A DNA stretch of 34,909 nt from Actinomadura hibisca NBRC 15177 (lineage in GTDB: Bacteria > Actinomycetota > Actinomycetes > Streptosporangiales > Streptosporangiaceae), in NCBI RefSeq assembly GCF_001552635.1, contig NZ_BCRO01000056.1, positions 1 to 34,909 on the forward strand. The letters are read 5' to 3'. Below the pieces are notes generated by a model. It searched no databases, had not been told where the DNA came from, and saw only the letters and a program-made list of their open reading frames with translations. The stretch's first letter is position 1. Each line of letters starts with the position of its first letter. Positions 8,339-16,468 of the stretch are shown here, piece after piece. Made by a program: the position numbers and the translations under genes.

Positions 8339-9937
8339 CTACTTCACCGTCACTTCGTGGACCAGCAGCCCGGACGCGTACGGCGTGATGGTCACGTTGT
8401 CCACCCGCGCCGACCGGCCGCCCTGCCCGGCCCAGGTCCACAGCGGCGTCTGCGGCAGCTCGCGCACCGCCAGGTCCTCGGCCTGGTTGTAGAACTTCAG
8501 CGCCTCCTGCTCGTCGGCGGCGCTGTTGGCCTTGGTGATCAGGCCGTCGAACTCCTTGCTCTTCCAGTCCATCCGGTTGCCCGCGCCGCCCCACATGTTC
8601 TGCAGGTAGTTCTGGGCGCTGGGGTAGTCGGCCTCCCAGTTCTGCCGGTAGGGGCCCTTCTCCTCCTTCTTGGCGAGGACGGAGAAGTAGTCGGAGGCGG
8701 GGATGATGCGCAACTGCACGTCGGCGATGCCGAGGTTCTGCTTCAGGGAGTTGGCGACGATCTGCATCCACTGCGCGTAGCTGGGCTGCGCGTTCGACAG
8801 GTACAGCTCCATCGTGCCCTTGAAGCCGCCCGCCTTGTCGAACAGCGCCTTGGCCTTGGCGGGGTCGTAGGTGCACGCCTCACCGCAGGCGTTCGGCCGG
8901 TGCCCGGGGATGATCGACGGCAGCAGCGAGTCGGCCACCAGGTAGTCGCCGTTGTAGACGGCCTTGTTGATGCCCTGTCGGTCGATCGACATCGAGATCG
9001 CCTTGCGCAGGTCGGGGTTGGCGAACCGCTTGTCGAACAGGGGGAAGCCCAGGTAGTCGGTGGTGCCGGTCTTGCGCGGCAGGAACCGGTTCCCCAGCAG
9101 CCGCTTGGCCTCGGGCACCTTGGCGGCGGGGATGGTCTGCATCACGTCCACGCGCCCGGCGCGCAGGTCGGTGTAGGTGGTGTCGGCGCTGGAGTAGCTC
9201 TTCCAGGTCACCCCCTTGTTGCGCGGCTTGCGCTGGCCGGTGTAGCCGGAGAACGGCACCAGCTTGATCTGCTTGTTGCGCTCCCACTTGCCGCTGACCT
9301 CGTAGGGGCCGTTGCCGATCGGCTTCTCCTCGTAGGCCTTCAGGTCGGCGAGCCCGGCCTTGGGGATGGGCGCGAACGCGGGGTAGGTGAGCAGCAGGGG
9401 GAACTGGTTGAAGGGGTTCTTCAACGTGACCTTGAGGGTGCTGTCGTCCACCACCTGGAGCCCCGAGAGCGTCTTGGTCTTGGGGGTGGCCTTCTCGTCC
9501 TCGGGGTTGAGTTCGTCGTACCCCTGGATCTCGGAGAAGTAGTCGTTCGCCTCATAGGCGTTGGGTCCGTATGCTGCGTTGTTCCAGGCGTCGGCGAAGC
9601 TCCCGGCGGTGACCGGTTCCCCGTTGTGGAACTTCTGCCCCGCCCTGACCTTGATCGTCCAGACCTTCTGATCGGTGGTGGTCAGCGACTCGGCGGCCTG
9701 GTTGACCGGCTTGCCGTCCCGGCTCAGCCCGACCAGGTTCTCGAACAGCCCGCTCAGCACGTCGAAGGCGTAGCTGCTGGTGGTGTTGCCCGGGACCAGG
9801 TGGTCGGGTTCGGGGTGGCCGACGACGAACGTCCCGTCCGATCCGCCCTGGCCCCCTCCGCCGCCGCAGCCCGCCGCCGCGACGGCCACCGCCAGCGTCA
9901 GCGCCGACAGCCCGGCGGCTCCCTTGAGGTGGGTCAT
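8339..9937 (-). CDS. Peptide-binding lipoprotein, solute-binding protein family 5
   Basis: 532 residues. The signal peptide ends in a lipobox (VAAAGC, C24), so the protein should be lipid-anchored outside the membrane. The SBP_bac_5 fold is shown by HPEPDHLVPGNTTSSYAFDV, the WTIKVRAGQKFHNGEPVTA block and SMSIDRQGINKAVY. It captures peptides or similar ligands and delivers them to the permease pair; the ligand cannot be predicted. GGGAGG sits 4 nt before the ATG. It is the first gene of the operon and faces the M20 peptidase gene across 186 bp. Confidence 0.94.
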   Translation of the reverse strand: MTHLKGAAGLSALTLAVAVAAAGCGGGGGQGGSDGTFVVGHPEPDHLVPGNTTSSYAFDVLSGLFENLVGLSRDGKPVNQAAESLTTTDQKVWTIKVRAGQKFHNGEPVTAGSFADAWNNAAYGPNAYEANDYFSEIQGYDELNPEDEKATPKTKTLSGLQVVDDSTLKVTLKNPFNQFPLLLTYPAFAPIPKAGLADLKAYEEKPIGNGPYEVSGKWERNKQIKLVPFSGYTGQRKPRNKGVTWKSYSSADTTYTDLRAGRVDVMQTIPAAKVPEAKRLLGNRFLPRKTGTTDYLGFPLFDKRFANPDLRKAISMSIDRQGINKAVYNGDYLVADSLLPSIIPGHRPNACGEACTYDPAKAKALFDKAGGFKGTMELYLSNAQPSYAQWMQIVANSLKQNLGIADVQLRIIPASDYFSVLAKKEEKGPYRQNWEADYPSAQNYLQNMWGGAGNRMDWKSKEFDGLITKANSAADEQEALKFYNQAEDLAVRELPQTPLWTWAGQGGRSARVDNVTITPYASGLLVHEVTVK

Positions 9938-10038
9938 GGTCCTCCCTCAGTAAGCGCCGGGCGGCACGACCCGGCGCGTGGCTGGGAGCGTCATACCCCA
10001 CGTCCCCCGCGCGGCCCGGCCCTGATCCATTCGTCACC

Positions 10039-10055
10039 TGATCGAGATCATGATC
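10039..10055. promoter_or_regulatory. Nested palindromes between the peptide importer and the M20 peptidase gene
   Basis: TGATC-GA-GATCA (10039-10050) overlaps the self-complementary GATCATGATC (10046-10055) in the divergent intergenic region. It could be a shared operator; no regulator gene is adjacent, so this is inference. Confidence 0.35.
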
Positions 10056-10123
10056 CGGCGCTCCCGGCGTCGGCCGAGGTCAGCGCGTGGACCGAACGCA
10101 GGAACCCTACGGAAGGCAGGTTC

Positions 10124-11455
10124 ATGACCCAGGCTCCATCGCAGGAAGGCACCCTCCCGACGGCCGCGGCCGAGGTCGCGGGCATCTGCTCGGACCTCCT
10201 GCGCATCGACACCACCAACGAGGGCGAGGGCAAGGGCCGCCCCGAACGCCCCGCCGCCGAGCACATCGCGGTGCTGCTCGACGAGGTGGGCGTCGATCCC
10301 GTCATCGCCGAGTCGGCCCCGGGCCGCGCCAACGTGCTGGCGCGCGTCCCGGGCACCGATCCGGACGCGCCCGCCTTCCTGATCCACGGGCACATGGACG
10401 TGGTCCCGGCCGACCCCGGCGAGTGGAGCGTGCACCCGTTCTCCGGCGAGGTCCGCGACGGGTACCTGTGGGGGCGCGGCGCGGTGGACATGAAGGGCAC
10501 CCTGGCGATGACGCTGGCGACCGTGCGCCAACGGCTGCGCGAGGGCCGCCGCACGCGCGGCGACCTGGTGCTGGCGTTCCTGGCCGACGAGGAGTGCACC
10601 GGCGACTACGGGTCGCGGCACGTGGTGGGCGAGCACGCGGACTTCTTCACCGGCGTCGAGGAGGCGATCAGCGAGTCGGGCGGGTTCAGCGTCACCGCCG
10701 CGCCCGGCACGCGCGTCTACCCGATCGCCACGGGCGAGCGCGGCTCGGCGTGGATGCGGCTGACCGCGCGGGGCGTCGCCGGGCACGGGTCCAAGCCCGC
10801 CGCCGACAACGCCGTCGCCGAGCTGTGCCACGCGATCTCCCGGCTGGCGTCCTACCAGTGGCCGGTGCGGCTGACGCCGGGCGTGCGGCGGCTGCTGGAC
10901 GGCCTCGGCGAGGCGCTCGGCGCGCCCATCGACCACGACCGGCTGGACGCGGAGGCCCGGCGGCTCGGCCTGGTCGGCCGCCTGTTCGCCGGGACGATCC
11001 GCAACTCGGCCAACCCGACGCGGCTGGACGCCGGCTACAAGGTCAACGTCATCCCCGGCTCGGCGTACGCGCAGGTGGACGGCCGGGTGTTGCCGGGCCT
11101 GAGCGAGGAGTTCTTCGCCACCGTCGACCGGCTGCTCGGCCCGAAGATCACCCGCGAGTTCATCAACCACGAGCAGGCCATCGCCGCCGACGCCGACGGC
11201 CCCACGTTCGCGGCGCTGGCGGGCGCGCTGCGCGCCGAGGACGCGGCGGCGCACCCGGTGCCGTACGTGATGTCGGGCGGCACCGACGCCAAGGCGTTCG
11301 CCCGGATCGGCATCCGCAGCTTCGGGTTCGCCCCGCTGCTGCTCGGCCCGGAGCTGGACTACCAGGCGATGTTCCACGGCGTGGACGAGCGGGTCCCGGT
11401 GGCGGGGCTGGAGTTCGGCACCCGCGTGCTCGACCGCTTCCTCGACACGCGCTGA
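10124..11455 (+). CDS. M20-family zinc peptidase / deacylase
   Basis: 443 residues, no signal peptide, so cytoplasmic. Metal and catalytic residues of M20 enzymes are all visible: HGHMD (H90 ligand, D92), VDMKG (D122 bridging), DEE (E156 general base, E157 ligand), and a late FHGVDE His. A dimerisation insert (GHGSKPAADNAV region) is present. Relatives include ArgE/DapE/carboxypeptidase Ss1-type enzymes that cut dipeptides or N-acyl amino acids. GGAAGGCAGG precedes the ATG by a few nt. Because it is divergent from a peptide importer, hydrolysis of imported peptides is a reasonable inference. Confidence 0.92.
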   Translation: MTQAPSQEGTLPTAAAEVAGICSDLLRIDTTNEGEGKGRPERPAAEHIAVLLDEVGVDPVIAESAPGRANVLARVPGTDPDAPAFLIHGHMDVVPADPGEWSVHPFSGEVRDGYLWGRGAVDMKGTLAMTLATVRQRLREGRRTRGDLVLAFLADEECTGDYGSRHVVGEHADFFTGVEEAISESGGFSVTAAPGTRVYPIATGERGSAWMRLTARGVAGHGSKPAADNAVAELCHAISRLASYQWPVRLTPGVRRLLDGLGEALGAPIDHDRLDAEARRLGLVGRLFAGTIRNSANPTRLDAGYKVNVIPGSAYAQVDGRVLPGLSEEFFATVDRLLGPKITREFINHEQAIAADADGPTFAALAGALRAEDAAAHPVPYVMSGGTDAKAFARIGIRSFGFAPLLLGPELDYQAMFHGVDERVPVAGLEFGTRVLDRFLDTR

Positions 11456-11508
11456 CCTCCGCGCCCTTCTGCCCGCGCCTTCTCGCCGCGCCTTCCCCGC
11501 CTGCCTCC

Positions 11509-11564
11509 CCGCCGCGCCCGCCGCGCGACCGGCCGCGACACCGGCCGCGCGGCGGGCGCGGCGG
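11509..11564. terminator. Bidirectional terminator with a 19-bp perfect GC stem
   Basis: Arms 11509-11527 and 11546-11564 are perfectly complementary and contain only G and C; a further CCGG/CCGG pairing closes the loop. It lies between the convergent M20 and DUF5988 genes. No U-tract, as usual in actinobacteria. Confidence 0.75.
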
Positions 11565-11567
11565 CGC

Positions 11568-11774
11568 TCACTCGGTGGTCGCGGTCCGCCCGGCCCACAC
11601 GAAGACCGGCAGCCGCCCCTCCGGGGTGTCGTGGTGGCGCGAGGTCACCCGGAAGTGCTCGTAGCCGCCCCGGAACGGCAGCCTCACCTCGACACCGGGC
11701 GGGGTGATCCGGGCCGTGCGCTGGGGCAGATCGCGGGGCCCTCCCTCAAGGAAGGCCAGCAACGAGGTGTTCAT
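11568..11774 (-). CDS. DUF5988 family small protein
   Basis: 68 residues. The ALEGG-type start (LAFLEGGPRDLPQRT), central RGGYEHF and C-terminal VFVWAGRTATTE match what I recall of the DUF5988 family of actinomycetes, whose function is unknown. No signal peptide or membrane segment. No clear ribosome site; a weak GACCAT lies 6 nt before the ATG and might give a leaderless transcript. Convergent with the M20 peptidase gene. Confidence 0.75.
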   Translation of the reverse strand: MNTSLLAFLEGGPRDLPQRTARITPPGVEVRLPFRGGYEHFRVTSRHHDTPEGRLPVFVWAGRTATTE

Positions 11775-11950
11775 GCCCGGATGGTCACACGGCGCGGGAC
11801 GCGCGGCCTATCCCCCGGCGGCGGTATCGACCGAACCCGGGGGCCAGGGTCGGCGGCGGCCGGAGCCCGATTCACCACCCCACGCCTGATCGGAGCATCC
11901 CGATGAAGTAGGTTCTGCCCGGATCAGCTTGGCGACGGAGGGGGCTCACG

Positions 11951-12988
11951 GTGGCGGTACCGGTCATGGAACAACCCGAGGACTGGACCGAGCCGGGCGC
12001 CCATCCGGTCGCGCCCGGGGTGCACCGCATCCCGCTGGCGCTGCCGATCCCGTCGCTGCACGCGGTCAACGTCTACGTGATCGAGGACGCGGGCGGCCCG
12101 GTCGTGGTGGACTCCGGCTGGTCGATGCCCGACAGCCGCAGGGCCCTGGCCGACGCGCTGCGCACGCTGGGCCACCGGCTGGACGACGTGGCGCAGTTCC
12201 TGGTCACCCACGCGCACTGGGACCACTACTCGCAGGCCCTGGAGCTGCGCGAGTCGTTCGGCACCCGGGTGCGGATCGGGCGCGGCGAGCGGCCCTCCAT
12301 CGAGGCGTTCAGCGTGGCCGCCGGGCTGCACCCGCGCCAGGCCGAGCTGCTGCGCCGCTGCGGGGCGCCCGACATCGCCGACCGGATCGCCGGCGCGGGC
12401 GTGAGCGCCGAGGACCGGCGGATGCCGCACACCATGCCCGACGCCTGGCTCGACGACGGCGAGCGGATCGATCTGGACCGGCGCGGTCTGGACGTCTTCG
12501 AGACGCCCGGCCACACCCGCGGCCACATCGTGCTGCGCGACGCCGCCGCCGGGCTGCTGTTCTCCGGCGACCACGTGCTGCCGCACATCTCGCCGTCGAT
12601 CGGGCTGGAGACCGAGCCCGAGCCCAAGCCGCTGCGCAGCTACCTGGCGTCGTTGCGGCTGGTCCGCGACATGCCCGACACGCTGCTGCTGCCCGCGCAC
12701 GGCGGCGTCACCCCCAGCGCGCACACCCGGATCGACGAGCTGCTCAGGCACCACGAGGAGCGCCTGGACGCCGCCGCCGAGCAGGTGCGGGCCGGGCACG
12801 CCACCGCCTTCGAGGTCGCGCGGGCCATGCCGTGGACGCGCCGCCGCCGGAAGCTGGACGAGCTGGACGTGTTCAGCCAGATGCTGGCCGTCCTGGAGAT
12901 CGACGCCCACCTCGACGTGCTCACCGACCAGGGCGTGCTGGACGCGCACGAGGAGGCCGGGGTCCGCTCGTACGCGCCCCGTCCCTGA
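11951..12988 (+). CDS. MBL-fold metallohydrolase
   Basis: 345 residues. Metallo-beta-lactamase fold with the metal motif T-H87-A-H89-W-D91-H92, a later metal His in ETPGHTRGH, LLFSGDHVLPH (bridging Asp), and LLPAHGG near the end of the core. A C-terminal helical region of about 90 residues resembles the BLACT/winged-helix tail of LACTB2-like hydrolases. The substrate is unknown; glyoxalase-II-like thioester or RNase-like activities exist in this group. GTG at 11951 is chosen because GGAGG lies 9 nt upstream; the ATG at 11966 would be too far. TAGGTT (11909-11914) may be the -10. Confidence 0.88.
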   Translation: MAVPVMEQPEDWTEPGAHPVAPGVHRIPLALPIPSLHAVNVYVIEDAGGPVVVDSGWSMPDSRRALADALRTLGHRLDDVAQFLVTHAHWDHYSQALELRESFGTRVRIGRGERPSIEAFSVAAGLHPRQAELLRRCGAPDIADRIAGAGVSAEDRRMPHTMPDAWLDDGERIDLDRRGLDVFETPGHTRGHIVLRDAAAGLLFSGDHVLPHISPSIGLETEPEPKPLRSYLASLRLVRDMPDTLLLPAHGGVTPSAHTRIDELLRHHEERLDAAAEQVRAGHATAFEVARAMPWTRRRRKLDELDVFSQMLAVLEIDAHLDVLTDQGVLDAHEEAGVRSYAPRP

Positions 12989-12995
12989 GCCGGGA

Positions 12996-13020
12996 CGGCT
13001 CCGGCCCCCGCTCGGAGCCG
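12996..13020. terminator. Terminator hairpin between MBL and DinB-like genes
   Basis: CGGCTCCG (12996-13003) pairs with CGGAGCCG (13013-13020), 9-nt loop. It serves the convergent ends of the flanking genes. Confidence 0.5.
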
Positions 13021-13059
13021 CCCCGGTCCCGCCCGGAACCCGTCCGCCGGCGGCCCGCC

Positions 13060-13689
13060 TCAGGGGCCGCCGGGCCAGCCCTCGCCCGGCAGCACCAGGC
13101 CGGGGTCGCGCCCCAGGAAGGCCAGCAGCCGGTCGCCCGCCGGGGCGTCCTCGGAAAGCGCCATCTCCGGCGCGAAGAGCCGGTCGCGGGTGGCGTCGGT
13201 GACCAGCATCGGGGCCAGTCGCAACAACCGCCCGGCCAGCGACGGCGGGATCGCCCGCCGCTCCCCCAGCGCCCGCGCCACGTCCCAGCCGTGCACGGCG
13301 ATCTCGATCGCGCCCGTCCCGGCGATCACCCCGGCGCGCAACGTGCAGCCGCCCACGGTGATCAGCCGGTCCTGGCGGTCCGCCGCCGTCCACGCTCCGA
13401 CCAGCCGCGCGGCGGCCGACCGGCACCCGGCCGCCGGATCGGCCGCGGGCGGCCCCGCGGCGGCGGGCGGCCCGACCGTCCCGCCGTCCACCGCCTCGTG
13501 CAGCGCGGCCAGCGAGTCGGAGAAGTGCGCCAGCAACATGCCGAGGTCCCAGCCCGTGCAGGGCGTCGGCCGCCCCAGCGCGCCCGGGGTGACCGGCTGC
13601 AACGCGACCAGCGCGTAAGCGATCGACCGCTCCAGCAACTCGGCGCCGTAGCGTTGCAGCGCCACCGCCTCGGCCGGGTTCATCGTCAT
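13060..13689 (-). CDS. TIGR03086-like / mycothiol-dependent maleylpyruvate isomerase N-domain (DinB-like) protein
   Basis: 209 residues, four-helix DinB-like fold. The N-terminal PTPCTGWDLGMLLAHFSDSL block and later EIAVHGWDVARALG give the His residues that bind metal in mycothiol-dependent maleylpyruvate isomerase relatives. A mycothiol-linked transfer or isomerisation role is known only for a few members. AAGGAG lies 5-6 nt before the ATG at 13689, so this start is preferred over the Met two codons later. It is a single gene, convergent with the MBL hydrolase. Confidence 0.82.
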   Translation of the reverse strand: MTMNPAEAVALQRYGAELLERSIAYALVALQPVTPGALGRPTPCTGWDLGMLLAHFSDSLAALHEAVDGGTVGPPAAAGPPAADPAAGCRSAAARLVGAWTAADRQDRLITVGGCTLRAGVIAGTGAIEIAVHGWDVARALGERRAIPPSLAGRLLRLAPMLVTDATRDRLFAPEMALSEDAPAGDRLLAFLGRDPGLVLPGEGWPGGP

Positions 13690-13767
13690 GGGCGCTCCTT
13701 TCCCCGGTACCGACCGGGGACGGGCCCGAAACTCATCGCCGGGCCGCAGGGGCCCGGCGCGGCCGTC

Positions 13768-14427
13768 TCAGGGGCGCAGGCCCGCCGTCAGCCCGCGCAT
13801 GCAGCGCACGCCCAGGTCGGCCGGGGAGCCGGGGCCGTCGGCGGGGGCGTCCCCCGCCGCCCAGGTCTCGACCGCGACGCGGATGGCGGCGGTCGCGGCG
13901 GCCGCCGCCAAGCGCACCTCCAGCGCGTCGGCGGCGCGTCCGATCAGCCCGGCCAGCACCGGGGCCAGCCGCTCCTCGGAGTCCTGGTTGACCTTCAGCC
14001 ACACCGCGTGCAGGGCCGGGTCCCCGGCGGCGGCGCGCAGCAGGCCGCGCGTGCGCGCGAAGGCGTCGGCCGACTCCTGGTCGGGGGCTTCCAGGGCCAG
14101 ACGGGCGGCGCGTTCCAGCGCCTCGGGCAGCGGCAGACCCGGCGGCGTCTCGGCCAGCAGCTGCAACCAGCGCTCGGCCCCGCCCGACAGCAGCGGCGCG
14201 ACCGCGTCCTGCTTGGTGCGGAAGTAGCGGTAGAAGGTGCGCGGCGCGACCCCGGCGCGGCGGGCGATCTCCTCGGCCGTGGTGCCGTCGGCGCCCCGCT
14301 CGGCGAACAACACCGCCGCCACCTCGGCGATCTCCAGCTGGGTGGCCGCCCTGCGGCGCTCGGTCAGCGTCCCCTGGGCCCCCCGCGTTCCCGGCCCCTG
14401 CTCCCCGCGCCCTCGCCCCGCGTCCAT
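13768..14427 (-). CDS. TetR-family repressor, divergent from the SDR gene
   Basis: 219 residues. After a Gly/Arg-rich N-terminus, the TetR HTH runs over about residues 25-75 (AEVAAVLFAERGADGTTAEEI, ARRAGVAPRTFYRYFRTKQD); the rest is an all-helical ligand domain. ATG at 14427 follows TAAGAT (14434-14439) by 6 nt, so a leaderless transcript is likely. It is divergent from the SDR gene with 76 bp between, containing a palindrome that overlaps both promoters, so it probably controls the SDR gene and itself. The inducer is unknown. Confidence 0.9.
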   Translation of the reverse strand: MDAGRGRGEQGPGTRGAQGTLTERRRAATQLEIAEVAAVLFAERGADGTTAEEIARRAGVAPRTFYRYFRTKQDAVAPLLSGGAERWLQLLAETPPGLPLPEALERAARLALEAPDQESADAFARTRGLLRAAAGDPALHAVWLKVNQDSEERLAPVLAGLIGRAADALEVRLAAAAATAAIRVAVETWAAGDAPADGPGSPADLGVRCMRGLTAGLRP

Positions 14428-14433
14428 AGCCCG

Positions 14434-14439
14434 ATCTTA
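14434..14439 (-). promoter_or_regulatory. -10 element TAAGAT of the tetR gene
   Basis: TAAGAT on the minus strand, 6 nt before the ATG; consistent with a leaderless transcript. Confidence 0.5.
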
Positions 14440-14481
14440 GGCATAGACCAGGGCCTTGGCACGTTGTGCCACTTAGGCATA
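14436..14481. promoter_or_regulatory. Candidate TetR operator: palindrome flanked by direct repeats
   Basis: TGGCAC-GTT-GTGCCA (14457-14471) is a perfect 6+3+6 palindrome. It is bracketed by two copies of CTTAGGCATA (14436-14445 and 14472-14481), 36 bp apart. The block covers the SDR promoter and the upstream part of the tetR promoter, so binding would block both. Confidence 0.6.
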
Positions 14482-14483
14482 AC
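14456..14483 (+). promoter_or_regulatory. Promoter of the SDR gene
   Basis: TTGGCA (14456-14461), 16-bp spacer, CATAAC (14478-14483). Start of transcription is expected near 14490, followed by AGGAGGAG (14493-14500) and the ATG at 14504. Confidence 0.5.
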
Positions 14484-14503
14484 CTGCCATCCAGGAGGAG
14501 ATC

Positions 14504-15277
14504 ATGAACCGTTTCGAAGGACGCCGCGTCATCATCACCGGGGCCGGGTCGGGCATCGGGCAGGCGACGGTGCTGCGCATCCTGGCCGAGGGCGGGCGGG
14601 TCGCCGCCTTCGACGTGAACGCCGAGGGCCTCGCCGCCACCGCCGGGCTCGCCGCCGGGCAGGGCACCGGTCAGGACCGGCTCACCACCGCCGTGCTCGA
14701 CGTCTCCGACGAGAGCGCGGTACGCGAGGGCGTCGCCGCCGCCGTCGCCGACCTCGGCGGCCTGGACGCGCTGGTCAACGCGGCCGGCATCCTGCGGTCG
14801 GCGCACACCCACGAGACGACGCTGGAGTTCTGGAACACCGTCCTGGCGGTGAACCTCACCGGCACGTTCCTGGTGACCCGGGAGGCGCTTCCGGCGCTGC
14901 TGGAGTCCGGGCACGGCGTGGTGGTGAACTTCAGCTCGACCTCGGCGAGTTTCGCCCATCCCTACATGGCCGCCTATGCCGCGTCCAAGGGCGGCATCCA
15001 GTCGTTCACCCACGTGCTGGCCAGCGAGTACGCCAAGCAGGGGTTGCGTGCGGTCTCGGTGGCACCGGGCTCGATCAGCAGCGGGATGACCACCGGGCGC
15101 GGGCCCGGCCTGCCCGAGGACGCCGACATGAGCCTGTTCGTCAAGCTCGCCCCGGCCATCGGCCAGGGGTTCGCGGGGCCGGAGACGGTCGCGGGCGTGG
15201 TCGCGATGCTGGCCTCCGACGACGGCGCGTTCGTCACCGGCACCGAGCTGCGCATCGACGGCGGCACCCACATGTGA
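14504..15277 (+). CDS. Short-chain dehydrogenase/reductase (classical SDR)
   Basis: 257 residues. Cofactor motif T12-G-A-G-S-G-I-G19, NAAG (92-95), active-site N117, S144/S145, Y158 and K162 (YAASK). F-D-V at the end of strand 2 (AAFDV) has an Asp, which favours NAD(H) over NADP(H). The protein ends at DGGTHM, typical of FabG-like SDRs. Substrate unknown. Strong ribosome site AGGAGGAG. Likely repressed by the divergent TetR regulator. Confidence 0.93.
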   Translation: MNRFEGRRVIITGAGSGIGQATVLRILAEGGRVAAFDVNAEGLAATAGLAAGQGTGQDRLTTAVLDVSDESAVREGVAAAVADLGGLDALVNAAGILRSAHTHETTLEFWNTVLAVNLTGTFLVTREALPALLESGHGVVVNFSSTSASFAHPYMAAYAASKGGIQSFTHVLASEYAKQGLRAVSVAPGSISSGMTTGRGPGLPEDADMSLFVKLAPAIGQGFAGPETVAGVVAMLASDDGAFVTGTELRIDGGTHM

Positions 15278-15287
15278 TCCGGCGGAC

Positions 15288-15322
15288 GGCCCGGCCCCGG
15301 GACACGATCCCGGGACCGGGCC
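15288..15322 (+). terminator. Terminator after the SDR gene
   Basis: 15-bp stem with one mismatch (15288-15302 / 15308-15322), loop CACGA, 10 nt after the stop codon. Confidence 0.65.
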
Positions 15323-15468
15323 ACTCCATCACCTCTGACCTGGAGAAACGGCCGCGAACCAGCGGTACGGAGCGCCCGACCACGTAGGTCCGCCGCGCTT
15401 CCGGGCCGGGCAGGATACGGGTCTCCCCGGATGTTCACGGCACCCGAGGTCGTGGTGTCGTTCTTCCC

Positions 15469-15771
15469 ATGACCGCCGCCCCGCCCGCGTCCGCCGCCGC
15501 CCGGCTGCTGCTGGCCGCCGCGGCCGGAGCGGCGCTCGCCGCCCTGTCGGGCTCCACGCCCGCCGCGGCCCGTCCCGGCACCCTCACGCTGCTGGCGACC
15601 GTCCAGAGCGCCCACGCGCTGCGGCCCGCCGACCACTCCAGGTCCGCCAACGCCCCGATCACGCAGAGCGTCGCGGGGAACTACGCCGCGCCGCACTGGA
15701 AGGCCACCGGCGCGGGCACCACCCGCGTCCGGGAGACCACCGGCCTCCCCTCCCCCGACCCCGCCCGCTGA
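15469..15771 (+). CDS. Small secreted protein of unknown function
   Basis: 100 residues. A hydrophobic Ala/Leu segment (about 10-30) ends in PAAAR, a plausible signal peptidase I site, leaving a mature peptide of about 65 residues without Cys. Third codon positions are almost all G/C, which supports coding. No ribosome site precedes the ATG, so the start is uncertain. I do not recognise a family. Confidence 0.55.
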   Translation: MTAAPPASAAARLLLAAAAGAALAALSGSTPAAARPGTLTLLATVQSAHALRPADHSRSANAPITQSVAGNYAAPHWKATGAGTTRVRETTGLPSPDPAR

Positions 15772-15840
15772 TCCCGCCCGCTGATCCTGCCCCTTGCCCG
15801 GGTTTTGCGCGGCGATGGCGGCCGGAGGGGGTTGCCGCGC

Positions 15841-15865
15841 CCCCACCATGATCACGATGGTGGGG
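15841..15865. promoter_or_regulatory. 9-bp perfect inverted repeat just before a ribosome site
   Basis: CCCCACCAT (15841-15849) and ATGGTGGGG (15857-15865) with a 7-nt loop. It ends directly before GGAGGAGG and the ATG at 15876. It could be an operator, an mRNA hairpin, or the terminator of the small upstream gene. Confidence 0.45.
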
Positions 15866-15875
15866 AGGAGGCACG

Positions 15876-16385
15876 ATGGGACGGTACGACCGGCGCACGG
15901 CGGCGGACGTGGAGCTGATGGGCGAGCGGCTCAAGGAGCGCATCTACGCCACCATCACGATGGTCTCGGTGACCATCGGCCTGTCGTTCGCCGACCCCGA
16001 CCCCGCGGGCGCGGCCCTGACGGTGGGCGCGACGGCCCTCGGCCTGTGGCTCGCCGCCCTGGTCGCCGACCAGCAGTCCTACCGCACCCTGCACCGCCAC
16101 GGCCCCTCGCCCGCCGAGACGCGCCAGGCCCTGTACGTCAGCAGCCCGCTGCTGCTGTCGGCGGTCGGCCCGCTGCTGCTGGTCGGCGTCGCCGCGCTGG
16201 AGCTGATCGAGCTGCGCACGGCGCTGCTGGTCGCGGCGGCCGGCGACGTGCTCACGCTGTTCTTCTGGGGCTACGTCAGCGGCCGCCGCATGGGCGGCGG
16301 CCCGGCCGTCTCGCTGGTCGCCGGAGCCGTGGACATGGCCATCGGCCTCGTCGTCGCCTACGTGAAGTTCAGCGCGGGCCACTGA
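15876..16385 (+). CDS. Four-helix integral membrane protein of unknown function
   Basis: 169 residues. A charged N-terminus (RYDRRTAADVELMGERLKER) precedes four hydrophobic segments at about 25-42, 45-65, 90-130 (two helices) and 140-163. A strong GGAGGAGG lies 5 nt before the ATG. Related short membrane proteins are common in actinomycetes, but I cannot assign a function. It is followed after 83 bp by the PPOX gene, which has its own TAGGCT -10. Confidence 0.8.
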   Translation: MGRYDRRTAADVELMGERLKERIYATITMVSVTIGLSFADPDPAGAALTVGATALGLWLAALVADQQSYRTLHRHGPSPAETRQALYVSSPLLLSAVGPLLLVGVAALELIELRTALLVAAAGDVLTLFFWGYVSGRRMGGGPAVSLVAGAVDMAIGLVVAYVKFSAGH

Positions 16386-16429
16386 CCGGGCGGCCACCAC
16401 CCGGCTCCGGCCGCCGGAAGGCCGCCGAT

Positions 16430-16435
16430 TAGGCT
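16430..16435 (+). promoter_or_regulatory. -10 element TAGGCT upstream of the PPOX gene
   Basis: TAGGCT fits TANNNT and lies 33 nt before the chosen ATG, giving a leader with AAAGGA. No clear -35. Confidence 0.4.
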
Positions 16436-16468
16436 GGAGCGCCCGTCCCCCGGGTGAAAGGACCCCCC

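Noticed and set aside
7067..10123. Long plus-strand frame leading into the M20 peptidase gene
   Set aside because: Antisense to the importer genes; the real gene starts at the ATG at 10124, which has a ribosome site.
15435..15662. 75-codon minus frame opposite the small secreted protein gene
   Set aside because: No ribosome site and no recognisable feature; codon bias favours the plus-strand frame.
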